From the NCBI GenBank assembly GCA_963514095.1, contig OY741266.1, forward strand, positions 32,576,099 to 32,640,098: a stretch of 64,000 nt of DNA. The letters run 5' to 3'. Source of the stretch: Eutrigla gurnardus (lineage: Eukaryota > Chordata > Actinopteri > Perciformes > Triglidae). The notes beneath the pieces were generated by a model. The model saw only the letters and a program-made list of their open reading frames with translations, did not search any database and was not told the origin of the DNA. Within the stretch, counting starts at the first letter, position 1. Each line of letters starts with the position of its first letter. The translations under genes were made by a program, and so were the position numbers. This document shows positions 11,801 to 20,039 of the stretch, piece by piece.

Positions 11801-12737
11801 AGACCTGGACTGTAGTCCTGGACTGTAGACCTTGATACTAAACCTGAGCTGTAGACCTGGACTGTAGACATGGTCTGTAAACTTTGATACTAAACCTGGA
11901 CTGTAGTCCTGGACTGTAGACCTTGATACTAAACCTGGACTGTAGACCTGGACTGTAGTCCTGGACTGTAGAGCTCGACCAGACTACAAATAAAGTGAGA
12001 ACTAATTCTGATATATTTAATTTTGATTACCTTTACGACTTCCTAAAAGATATGCTATCTAGGAGGTCTAGGACTATGACCTGGAGCCCCCCTCCCAGCC
12101 CCCTATGACCTCTTCTTCGTTGGTGTGACTCACCGCGAGTGCAGGAAGGAGTTGATGCAGGTGCAGAGCAGCAGCGGCAACATAGCGCACAGCGTCATCA
12201 CGTTGTTGAACTTGGCCTCCAGAGGGCTGCGATGGTCGCCGGACGCCTCCGTCTGATTGGCCGAGGAGGCGACCGCCGAGGAGTCCTTCAGACGGCTGGT
12301 GAAGTACTACAGACCACATACAGGGTTAGACCGTTGGTCTGAACATCAATACAGAGAGAACCACATTACAGCAACAAAGGAACCATAGTGCGATTAAATA
12401 CGTCATAGAACACAGTAGCTGCACAATGTTGCTCCACCCTTCAAAATAAAAGCTGCTTCAGAGGTGTGGCTGAGAAGAGACAGGAAGTGACGTCATACCA
12501 TGGTAGCAGTCATGAAGAAGTTCCAGGGCAGCAACGTCCCCAAACCGAGCATGAAGAAGATCAGCCAGACGCCAGAATACCTGCAGGAAGACGTTTTTCA
12601 AAATAAAGTAATTTACTGATGAGTCACAGACTTTAACTGGAAACCATAAACATCCTTCAGTATTGATTATCTTTTTATTGAACAGTTAAATATTTGAAGA
12701 TGTTTTTGACTTACTTGTCTTTCGGGTTGTCGGCCAT
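5780..12737 (-). CDS. slc29a1: equilibrative nucleoside transporter 1 (SLC29A1/ENT1), 12 coding exons
   Basis: ENT1-type facilitative nucleoside carrier of the plasma membrane. Exons, 5' to 3': 12715-12737, 12499-12580, 12134-12306, 11244-11383, 10916-11050, 9460-9557, 8869-8947, 8688-8746, 7321-7429, 6331-6416, 5980-6179 and 5780-5891. Joined they give 431 codons plus stop with all phases matching; human ENT1 has 456 aa. Recognisable blocks are LGTLLPWNFFMTAT (TM1), an NQT sequon in the first extracellular loop, FNNVMTLCAMLPLLL, MSGQGLAG (TM5), AFGYFITACAV (TM6), FIPVSCFLLFN, SNGYLASLCMC and AGAIMAFF near the C-terminus. The central cytoplasmic loop is shorter than in human. The start ATG lies in a 23-nt first coding exon, so at least one upstream untranslated exon is expected. 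Which teleost co-orthologue this is cannot be told from the sequence. Confidence 0.93.
5980..6179 (-). CDS. slc29a1: slc29a1 exon 11
   Basis: Residues 329-394, including CRLVFVPLFMLCNV and SNGYLASLCMC. Acceptor TTTCCAG, donor AA|GTAAGT. The following intron is only 88 nt. Confidence 0.92.
6243..6340. repeat. two-copy 56-bp tandem duplication over a splice donor
   Basis: Copies begin at 6299 (with the functional exon 10 donor) and 6243 (intronic). On the minus strand the intronic copy reads GGATGTGGCCAAGTCAG where the true site reads GGATGTGGGTGAGTCAG, so its GT is lost. Confidence 0.75.
6331..6416 (-). CDS. slc29a1: slc29a1 exon 10
   Basis: Residues 300-328, YFIPVSCFLLFN to LTAIWMW. Donor TGG|GTGAGT. 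The last 13 or so exon bases and the donor region are duplicated in the intron (6243-6281). Confidence 0.92.
6465..6957. mobile_element. MITE-like element with inverted ends, copy C
   Basis: The best-preserved copy, inside slc29a1 intron 9. The left end reads GGCGTATCAGGGTCACTG and the right end is its inverted counterpart CAGTGGCCCTGATACGCC. It has no open transposase frame. The target-site duplication is unclear, so the superfamily is not assigned. Confidence 0.65.
7321..7429 (-). CDS. slc29a1: slc29a1 exon 9
   Basis: Residues 264-299, IWLLALLVCFTFTVTIGTFP and the following loop. Acceptor CCTCTAG, donor GGG|GTCAGT. Confidence 0.92.
7506..8262. repeat. (TAC)n-based compound repeat
   Basis: Trinucleotide ACT/TAC runs interrupted by TGTTAATAC and TCCTGTAAATATTAC blocks recur at higher order across about 750 bp of slc29a1 intron 8. 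Confidence 0.9.
8262..8500. repeat. CTGGTCCTGTTCTAG-type degenerate tandem repeat
   Basis: Units of 12 to 18 bp built from GGTCCTGTTCTAGTCCT follow directly on the TAC array in the same intron. Confidence 0.85.
8688..8746 (-). CDS. slc29a1: slc29a1 exon 8
   Basis: Residues 244-263, GESADQKTHQNISMMKIFKK, from the central cytoplasmic loop to the start of TM7. The acceptor CTAAAG is fed by a CTT microsatellite. Confidence 0.88.
8749..8803. repeat. (GAA)n, which is (CTT)n in the transcript, at the exon 8 acceptor
   Basis: About 17 triplets. On the transcript strand the tract ends three bases before the AG of exon 8 and forms its polypyrimidine tract. Confidence 0.9.
8869..8947 (-). CDS. slc29a1: slc29a1 exon 7
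   Basis: Residues 218-243, EFYQFYQQ onwards, matching the post-TM6 loop of ENT1. Acceptor TTTACAG. The donor CGGG|GTCTGA is weak but is the only one that keeps phase with exon 8. Confidence 0.85.
9460..9557 (-). CDS. slc29a1: slc29a1 exon 6
   Basis: Residues 185-217, GSDLQDAAFGYFITACAV to LLPKL (TM6). The acceptor CCCTAG is the edge of the 1-kb CCCTCC array. Donor CTG|GTAAGA. Confidence 0.92.
9558..10577. repeat. 1-kb polypurine (GGGAGGA)n array
   Basis: Almost uninterrupted G/A sequence on the plus strand, made of GGGAGG, GGAAGGA and GGATGGAA blocks in higher-order order. On the transcript strand it is a 1-kb pyrimidine tract ending in the exon 6 acceptor. Frames across it (up to 386 codons of Leu-Pro-Ser) are repeat artefacts. 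Confidence 0.95.
10916..11050 (-). CDS. slc29a1: slc29a1 exon 5
   Basis: Residues 140-184, FGAILQGSLFGMAG, then YTTPIMSGQGLAG and MICAIA (TM4-TM5). Acceptor GTCCCAG, donor GCAA|GTCTGA. Confidence 0.92.
11055..11125. repeat. GACA-rich microsatellite
   Basis: Short GACA/GGCA runs directly upstream, on the transcript, of the exon 5 acceptor. Confidence 0.7.
11244..11383 (-). CDS. slc29a1: slc29a1 exon 4
   Basis: Residues 93-139, VPQRLRVMGSLLIIMLVF to KIVIIN (TM3-TM4). Acceptor TTTCAG, donor AACT|GTGAGT. Confidence 0.92.
11392..11975. repeat. 52-bp minisatellite
   Basis: About 11 units built from GTAGACCTGGACTGTAGAC and TAAACTTTGATACTAAACC. It starts within a dozen bases of the exon 4 acceptor. 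Confidence 0.9.
12134..12306 (-). CDS. slc29a1: slc29a1 exon 3
   Basis: Residues 36-92: the extracellular loop with NQT sequon, then FNNVMTLCAMLPLLL (TM2). Acceptor TCTGTAG, donor GCG|GTGAGT. Confidence 0.92.
12499..12580 (-). CDS. slc29a1: slc29a1 exon 2
   Basis: Residues 8-35, YSGVWLIFFMLGLGTLLPWN (TM1). Acceptor CTGCAG, donor ATG|GTATGA. Confidence 0.92.
12715..12737 (-). CDS. slc29a1: slc29a1 exon 1, start codon
   Basis: Encodes MADNPKD with a split lysine codon. An in-frame TAA lies three bases before the ATG, so no longer N-terminus is possible here. Donor CAA|GTAAGT. Confidence 0.88.
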
Positions 12738-12874
12738 TTTATTCAGAGGAAGTGTTGGATTGATTGACAGAAGACCTGACTGATACGGGAAAAAGTTACC
12801 TTTCAAAATAAAAGACTATAACAGAGATATTATTTATCAGTACCAAATGACCCTGTAACAAACTTTTTAAACAT

Positions 12875-13560
12875 AGAGACTTTAAGGTGTTTCAAATGTC
12901 CCACAAGACTTTAAGGTGTTTTAATGTCCCACGACACTTTAAGGTGTTTTAATATCCCACAAGACTTTAAGGTGTTTTAATGTCCCACGACACTTTAAGG
13001 TGTTTTAATATCCCACAAGACTTTAAGGTGTTTTAATGTCCCATTAGACATTAAGGTGTTTCAAATGTCCCACGAGACTTTAAGGAGTTTCAAATGTCCC
13101 ACAAGACTCTAAGGTGTTTTAATGTCCCACGAGACTTTAAGGTGTTTTAATGTCCCACGAGACTTTAAGGTGTTTTAATGTCCCACGAGACTTTAAGGTG
13201 TTTTAATATCCCACGAGACTTTAAGGTGTTTCTAATGTCCCATGAGACATTAAGGTGTTTCAAATGTCCCACAAGACTTTAAAGTGTTTTAATGTCCCAC
13301 AAGACTTTAAGGTGTTTTAATATCCCACGAGACTTTAAGGTGTTTCTAATGTCCCATGAGACATTAAGGTGTTTCAAATGTCCCACGAGACTCTAAGGTG
13401 TTTTAATGTCCCACAAGACTTTCAGGTGTTTCAAATTTCCCACAGGACTTTAAGGTGTTTTAATATCCCACGAGACTTTAAGGTGTTTTAAAGTCCCATG
13501 AGACTTTAAGATGTTTTTAATGTCCCACAAGACTTTAAGGTGTTTCTAATGTCCCACACG
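12875..13560. repeat. 28-bp minisatellite
   Basis: About 22 units of GACTTTAAGGTGTTTTAATG followed by TCCCACGA, with point variation. It lies upstream of the slc29a1 start codon, probably in a 5'-UTR intron. Confidence 0.9.
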
Positions 13561-13746
13561 GCTCTCTCAGGCAGCCATCTTCATCATTCATGTTATTTGA
13601 ATATTTCTTTGAACTGTTTCACTGATTCATCCATCTTTATCTGTATCGTCTGTTAACAGTTAATTATTAACATCCTGGGTTTTTTAGATAAACTTCTGAA
13701 ACTACTGAAACATAAAGCGACAGTAAAGAAAGCAGCAGCAGGTTTT

Positions 13747-13930
13747 ACCTTCAGTGTTTCTCCTCCAGATGTTCCCTCAACGTTGTCCAGAGGTTTTCCT
13801 CCTCAACAACCAGCTTCCGTCTCCTTAAATTCTCCTTGTTCTGTTGAAGTCTACTCAAATCTTAATTTTTATTTCTGTCGAGGTGTTCAGTTTGTTAAAC
13901 TCTGTCGTTGTGAAATCCTTCTTCCTGTTT
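13747..13930 (-). other. possible 5'-untranslated exon of slc29a1
   Basis: On the minus strand a donor CTGAAG|GTAAAA sits at 13746-13747, after unique sequence without an open frame. A non-coding first exon is expected because the ATG exon begins close to an acceptor-like tract. The 5' limit is a guess. Confidence 0.3.
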
Positions 13931-14337
13931 CTGTCTCGTTATTTTAAATCCTTTCTGCAGCTTCAGCAGAATCACTTCTGCTGTCTGTGGTGAACTTTGA
14001 TCTCTTTAATGGACTTTGAGATGTGATAAGAGAACCAGAACGGGGGTCTCCTCCAGGGAAACATGACTGATGTGTGCCTGAACGAGCTCTTACAGGAAAT
14101 TAACTGGAAATCAAACGAGTGATAAAGTCCACGTGGGGAAGAGATCGAAGCAGGGCCAACACCACCGGACATTAACCCAGGAGACCGCCATCCGAGTCCG
14201 TGTGAAACCAGAAGTATGCATCACATGACTTCTAATAAATAATAAATAACAATCAACAAACTTTATTAGATCTGCAGATCTCAACATGGACTCAATAAAA
14301 CCAGCAGCTTCATGGTTGTTTTCTCAACAGTCTCCAG

Positions 14338-14343
14338 TTTATT
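14338..14343 (-). terminator. candidate reticulon polyadenylation signal
   Basis: AATAAA on the minus strand, 95 nt downstream of the reticulon stop codon. Confidence 0.55.
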
Positions 14344-14437
14344 GAGAGGAGGAGGGGGCGGAGCCACAGTGTGAATGAGGGGGCGGGGCCACAGTGTGAA
14401 TGAGGGGGCGGAGCCACAGTGTGCAGGTGTCAGGTGG

Positions 14438-14486
14438 TCATTCAGCTTTGGTTCTCCTAACAGCTCCAGGTAACCGGTCCTGCAGC
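14438..14486 (-). CDS. reticulon exon 8, C-terminus
   Basis: Residues 200-215, LQDRLPGAVRRTKAE then TGA. The acceptor is GTCAG. Confidence 0.92.
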
Positions 14487-14690
14487 CTGACGACACATAC
14501 ACACACACACAGTACTGATACGGACTATAAATACACGCAGATGGTACTGATACTGAGTATAAGTACACACAGATGGTACCGATACAGAGTATAAATACAC
14601 AGATGATGTACTGAGTGAAATATGTGAACTCACTTCTGCAGTTTCTCCTCCGCTCTGGACCGAACCAACTCAATGAACTGATCAATCTGC

Positions 14691-14758
<68 letters not shown>

Positions 14759-17700
14759 TTAAAGAACCAAGTAGAAACATTTAGAGATAATATTAATATT
14801 ATTTTCATTTGTGACCAGCAATTATATATATATATATACACACAATTGGTAGGACCCTTTAATGATTATCTCTTTGGTTAGAAATAGATGATTCTTCGCC
14901 AGTACCTTTCTCTGCTGGTAGATCAGCGGTGTGGAGAAGACGACCACGTCAGCTGGAAGAACAAGAAGTCAGTTAGTTTCTATGGATTCAAATGAACGAG
15001 CCGTTCGGAAGAACTCTCACCAAGGATCAGGATGCTGACGCCATTAAATATGGCACCGATGTACGTCATAATCCACATCACAGCAGCCAGCTGAAACATG
15101 GAGAGAAAAGAGCTGAAACGTGGAGAGAAAAGAGCTGAAACATGGAGAGAAAAGAGCTGAAACATGGAGAGAAAAGAGCTGAAACACGGAGAGAAAAGAG
15201 CTGAAACACGGAGAGAGAAAAGAGCTGAAACATGGAGAGAAAAGAGCTGAAACATGGAGAGAAAAGAGCTGAAACACGGAGAGAGAAAAGAGCTGAAACA
15301 TGGAGAGAAAAGAGCTGAAACATGGAGAGAAAAGAGCTGAAACATGGAGACAGAAAAGAGCTGAAACACGGAGAGAGAAAAGAGCTGAAACATGGAAAGA
15401 AAAGAGCTGAAACATGGAGAGAAAAGAGCTGAAACGTGGAGACAGAAAAGAGCTGAAACGTGGAGACAGAAAAGAGCTGAAACACGGAGAGAGAAAAGAG
15501 CTGAAACATGGAGAGAAAAGAGCTGAAACATGGAGAGAAAAGAGCTGAAACATGGAGAGAAAAGAGCTGAAACACGGAGAGAAAAGAGCTGAAACATGGA
15601 GAGAAAAGAGCTGAAACGTGGAGACAGAAAAGAGCTGAAACGTGGAGACAGAAAAGAGCTGAAACACGGAGAGAGAAAAGAGCTGAAACATGGAGAGAAA
15701 AGAGCTGAAACATGGAGAGAAAAGAGCTGAAACGTGGAGACAGAAAAGAGCTGAAACGTGGAGACAGAAAAGAGCTGAAACACGGAGAGAGAAAAGAGCT
15801 GAAACACGGAGAGAAAAGAGCTGAAACACGGAGAGAGAAAAGAGCTGAAACATGGAGAGAAAAGAGCTGAAACATGGAGAGAAAAGAGCTGAAACACGGA
15901 GAGAGAAAAGAGCTGAAACATGGAGAGAAAAGAGCTGAAACATGGAGAGAAAAGAGCTGAAACACGGAGAGAGAAAAGAGCTGAAACATGGAGAGAAAAG
16001 AGCTGAAACATGGAGAGAAAAGAGCTGAAACATGGAGAGAGAAAAGAGCTGAAACATGGAGAGAAAAGAGCTGAAACACGGAGAGAGAAAAGAGCTGAAA
16101 CATGGAGAGAAAAGAGCTGAAACATGGAGAGAAAAGAGCTGAAACACGGAGAGAGAAAAGAGCTGAAACATGCAGAGAAAAGAGCTGAAACATGGAGAGA
16201 AAAGAGCTGAAACATGGAGACAGAAAAGAGCTGAAACGTGGAGACAGAAAAGAGCTGAAACACGGAGAGAGAAAAGAGCTGAAACATGGAGAGAAAAGAG
16301 CTGAAACATGGAGAGAAAAGAGCTGAAACACGGAGAGAGAAAAGAGCTGAAACATGGAGAGAGAAAAGAGCTGAAACATGGAGAGAGAAAAGAGCTGAAA
16401 CATGGAGAGAAAAGAGCTGAAACATGGAGAGAAAAGAGCTGAAACATGGAGAGAGAAAAGAGCTGAAACATGGAGAGAAAAGAGCTGAAACATGGAGAGA
16501 AAAGAGCTGAAACATGGAGAGAGAAAATAGCTGAAACATGGAGAGAAAAGAGCTGAAACATGGACAGAAAAGAGCTGAAACATGGAGAGAGAAAATAGCT
16601 GAAACATGGAGAGAAAAGAGCTGAAACATGGAGAGAGAAAAGAGCTGAAACATGGACAGAAAAGAGCTGAAACATGGAGAGAGAAAAGAGCTGAAACATG
16701 GAGAGAAAAGAGCTGAAACATGGAGAGAAAAGAGCTGAAACGTGGAGACAGAAAAGAGCTGAAACGTGGAGACAGAAAAGAGCTGAAACACGGAGAGAGA
16801 AAAGAGCTGAAACATGGAGAGAAAAGAGCTGAAACATGGAGAGAAAAGAGCTGAAACGTGGAGACAGAAAAGAGCTGAAACGTGGAGACAGAAAAGAGCT
16901 GAAACACGGAGAGAGAAAAGAGCTGAAACACGGAGAGAGAAAAGAGCTGAAACATGGAGAGAAAAGAGCTGAAACATGGAGAGAAAAGAGCTGAAACACG
17001 GAGAGAAAAGAGCTGAAACATGGAGAGAAAAGAGCTGAAACGTGGAGACAGAAAAGAGCTGAAACGTGGAGACAGAAAAGAGCTGAAACACGGAGAGAGA
17101 AAAGAGCTGAAACATGGAGAGAAAAGAGCTGAAACATGGAGAGAAAAGAGCTGAAACGTGGAGACAGAAAAGAGCTGAAACGTGGAGACAGAAAAGAGCT
17201 GAAACACGGAGAGAGAAAAGAGCTGAAACACGGAGAGAAAAGAGCTGAAACACGGAGAGAGAAAAGAGCTGAAACATGGAGAGAAAAGAGCTGAAACATG
17301 GAGAGAAAAGAGCTGAAACACGGAGAGAGAAAAGAGCTGAAACATGGAGAGAAAAGAGCTGAAACATGGAGAGAAAAGAGCTGAAACACGGAGAGAGAAA
17401 AGAGCTGAAACATGGAGAGAAAAGAGCTGAAACATGGAGAGAAAAGAGCTGAAACATGGAGAGAGAAAAGAGCTGAAACATGGAGAGAAAAGAGCTGAAA
17501 CACGGAGAGAGAAAAGAGCTGAAACATGGAGAGAAAAGAGCTGAAACATGGAGAGAAAAGAGCTGAAACACGGAGAGAGAAAAGAGCTGAAACATGCAGA
17601 GAAAAGAGCTGAAACATGGAGAGAAAAGAGCTGAAACATGGAGACAGAAAAGAGCTGAAACGTGGAGACAGAAAAGAGCTGAAACACGGAGAGAGAAAAG

Positions 17701-19665
17701 AGCTGAAACATGGAGAGAAAAGAGCTGAAACATGGAGAGAAAAGAGCTGAAACACGGAGAGAGAAAAGAGCTGAAACATGGAGAGAGAAAAGAGCTGAAA
17801 CATGGAGAGAGAAAAGAGCTGAAACATGGAGAGAAAAGAGCTGAAACATGGAGAGAAAAGAGCTGAAACATGGAGAGAGAAAAGAGCTGAAACATGGAGA
17901 GAAAAGAGCTGAAACATGGAGAGAAAAGAGCTGAAACATGGAGAGAGAAAATAGCTGAAACATGGAGAGAAAAGAGCTGAAACATGGACAGAAAAGAGCT
18001 GAAACATGGAGAGAGAAAATAGCTGAAACATGGAGAGAAAAGAGCTGAAACATGGAGAGAGAAAAGAGCTGAAACATGGACAGAAAAGAGCTGAAACATG
18101 GAGAGAGAAAAGAGCTGAAACATGGAGAGAAAAGAGCTGAAACATGGACAGAAAAGAGCTGAAACATGGAGAGAAAAGAGCTGAAACATGGAGAGAGAAA
18201 AGAGCTGAAACATGGAGAGAAAAGAGCTGAAACATGGAGAGAGAAAAGAGCTGAAACATGGAGAGAAAAGAGCTGAAACATGTAGGAACTGCAGTAGATG
18301 AATACAAGCTAGTGTTAGCCACCTTGCTAAAGTTTTCTGTGTAATTCTGACCTTCAGGGAATCGACCAGGTTTTCCACCAGCAGAAGCCTCCTGGTCTGA
18401 CTGCTGAACCAGTTCAGATGGAGCAGGGTCTGATCCGTCAGTAGGCGGGCCGACTCCGAGGACACTGAGATGTCCCTGTCCAGCAGAGACCTGATGGACA
18501 GGGACAGTACATGAAGCTGGAGGACAAATGACACTGGTATCTCGGTATAAACAACGGTGCCGTTACCTGAATGGATGACCTTCATCTGACTTCTGCACGG
18601 CCTGGATGACCGACTTATAAACCCTACAGACAGGAAGCACAACCTTCATTCAACTGTTAGAAACTTCAACTTCCTCTGTTGGTCACCGTCATGGAAACCA
18701 ACAGCTGGCCTGATGAAGTGGAGGAGCAGCCTCACCTGAAGGTTATGGTGACACAGAGGCAGGCCAGCAGCAGGTAAGACACCACGCTGATGACGGAGAG
18801 CGTTGCCACGGAGACGAGAACCAGCAGCGACAGGCCAAAAGCCAACGCCGACTTCTTCGGATCTTTCCATCGGACCAGTTGTAAGGCTGAAGGGAGACAA
18901 CTCAGTTACAGCAGAATACAACGTTGAGATGTATTAGAATATAGGAATAATACACAATATATATAAATTATATGATTACATTATATATATAATATCTCTT
19001 TCAACTGTTACGTGTAAAAGACATCAGACACTAAAGTTATTATACCAATAAATAGATTTCATAATTCAAATCCTCCAGCATCTGTTCCGTGGTCCTATAA
19101 TAATAATAATAATAATAATTATAATAATAACAGGTCTATAACAGAGTATAAGCCGGGTCAACCAGCACAGATCAGAAGTCATGTGGATATAATTAGCTGG
19201 GAGGAAGGACACGTGTTCAACACGGAGGGGTGGAAAGTGTTAACGGTCAGTAAGCAGCTTGTCTGGATCAGAACAATAATAATAATAATAATGAGTCAGC
19301 TGAGCAGATCAGCAGAACAATAGAATGTTTAACAGAAGCTTTAACAAGAGATCAGGTTACCACCACTGAACACTCGTTCCAACGAAACATCAGTTTCTAC
19401 ATTTAATTATTCATTTTTATATTTCATTATCCATTTATCAGATTAAGTTTTTAATGTTAATTCCATCAACTTAATGTGTAAATATTGTCTGGTTAGTTAA
19501 ACACCATTAGGATAACTGATGTAAATAAAGACCTGACAACCAATCAGCAGTTTTCTTAAAGAATACAGGTAAACATGTTGAAGTCTTACCCGAGAGTGTG
19601 AGGTCTGCCAGTGAGGAAGAGGAGGAGTTGTTGGAGGAGAAGGAGGATGATGAAGAGTCTGCCAT
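14438..19665 (-). CDS. reticulon-family protein, short isoform, 8 exons
   Basis: Reticulon that shapes tubular ER through two hairpin membrane segments. Exons, 5' to 3': 19590-19665, 18736-18886, 18567-18623, 18352-18490, 15021-15090, 14906-14952, 14634-14692 and 14438-14486. They give 215 codons plus stop with matching phases. A Ser/Asn-rich start (MADSSSSS) is followed by the reticulon domain: LVRWKDPKKSALAFG, hydrophobic hairpin 1, YKSVIQAVQKSDEGHPFR, LLVENLVDSL, MTYIGAIFNG with hairpin 2, QIDQFIELV, and a C-terminal RRTKAE resembling the family's KKxx-like ER signal. The length fits RTN-C type isoforms; longer isoforms with other first exons cannot be excluded. It resembles RTN3 and RTN2 about equally, so no paralogue is named. 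Intron 4 is a 3.26-kb minisatellite. Confidence 0.93.
14634..14692 (-). CDS. reticulon exon 7
   Basis: Residues 181-199, MQIDQFIELVRSRAEEKLQ. The acceptor is GTGTGTAG, formed by a TG microsatellite. Donor CAGAA|GTGAGT. Confidence 0.9.
14696..14757. repeat. (CA)n, which is (TG)n in the transcript, at the exon 7 acceptor
   Basis: About 31 dinucleotides. On the transcript the TG run leads straight into TAG and exon 7. Confidence 0.92.
14906..14952 (-). CDS. reticulon exon 6
   Basis: Residues 165-180, DVVVFSTPLIYQQRK. Acceptor TTCCAG, donor AAAG|GTACTG. Confidence 0.92.
15021..15090 (-). CDS. reticulon exon 5, second hairpin
   Basis: Residues 142-164, LAAVMWIMTYIGAIFNGV to LIL. The acceptor ATGTTTCAG is the end of the last unit of the adjacent minisatellite. 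Donor CTTG|GTGAGA. Confidence 0.92.
15091..18283. repeat. 22/24-bp minisatellite made of the exon 5 splice acceptor
   Basis: About 140 units fill reticulon intron 4. On the transcript strand each unit is a CTCTTTTCTCTCC pyrimidine tract followed by ATGTTTCAG or a close variant, and the final unit is the true acceptor of exon 5. Units of 22 and 24 bp (extra GA or CA) are arranged in larger repeated blocks. All three minus-strand frames are free of stops, giving spurious frames of 1067 to 1220 codons. Confidence 0.95.
18352..18490 (-). CDS. reticulon exon 4
   Basis: Residues 95-141, LLDRDISVSSESARLL to LLLVENLVDSLK. Acceptor CATCAG, donor AAG|GTCAGA. Confidence 0.92.
18567..18623 (-). CDS. reticulon exon 3
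   Basis: Residues 76-94, YKSVIQAVQKSDEGHPF, the most conserved reticulon block. Acceptor CTGTAG, donor TTCAG|GTAACG. Confidence 0.93.
18736..18886 (-). CDS. reticulon exon 2, first hairpin
   Basis: Residues 26-75, LVRWKDPKKSALAFG then a hydrophobic segment to CVTITF. Acceptor CCTTCAG, donor TTCAG|GTGAGG. Confidence 0.93.
19590..19665 (-). CDS. reticulon exon 1, start codon
   Basis: Residues 1-25, MADSSSSSFSSNN onwards. The ATG is the first in a good context and the donor is TCGG|GTAAGA. A longer isoform could use a different first exon. Confidence 0.85.
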
Positions 19666-20039
19666 TTTCTCCTTCTTCTTCTTCTGTGTCCAGAGCAGAA
19701 CTTTGTCTGCAGGTTCACACTCCTAACTTCAGCCTGGAAAGGCTTCTGACGTCATTGCATGGGGCGGGACTTACACATAGTGGGCGTGGTTACAGATCAG
19801 CTGTTACAACTGTTACAACACTAAACCTCCTTTGAACTGATTCAGATTTGAATTCTTCCTGAAACAAACCGATATATGAAAATGTTCCTGTATTAATATT
19901 TAATATCAAGTCCAACATGAGACCAAACGAGTTAAAAACAATAAATCCATCCATCCATCCATCGTCTACCGCTTATCCTGTATTCAGGGTCACGGGCGGG
20001 CTGGAGCCGATCCCAGCTGTCATTGGGCGAAGGCAGGGT

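Noticed and set aside
14980..18642. Open frames of 1067 to 1220 codons on the minus strand
   Set aside because: They are the stop-free 22/24-bp minisatellite read in three frames, flanked by genuine reticulon exons. The intron boundaries are clear, so this is not a separate giant gene.
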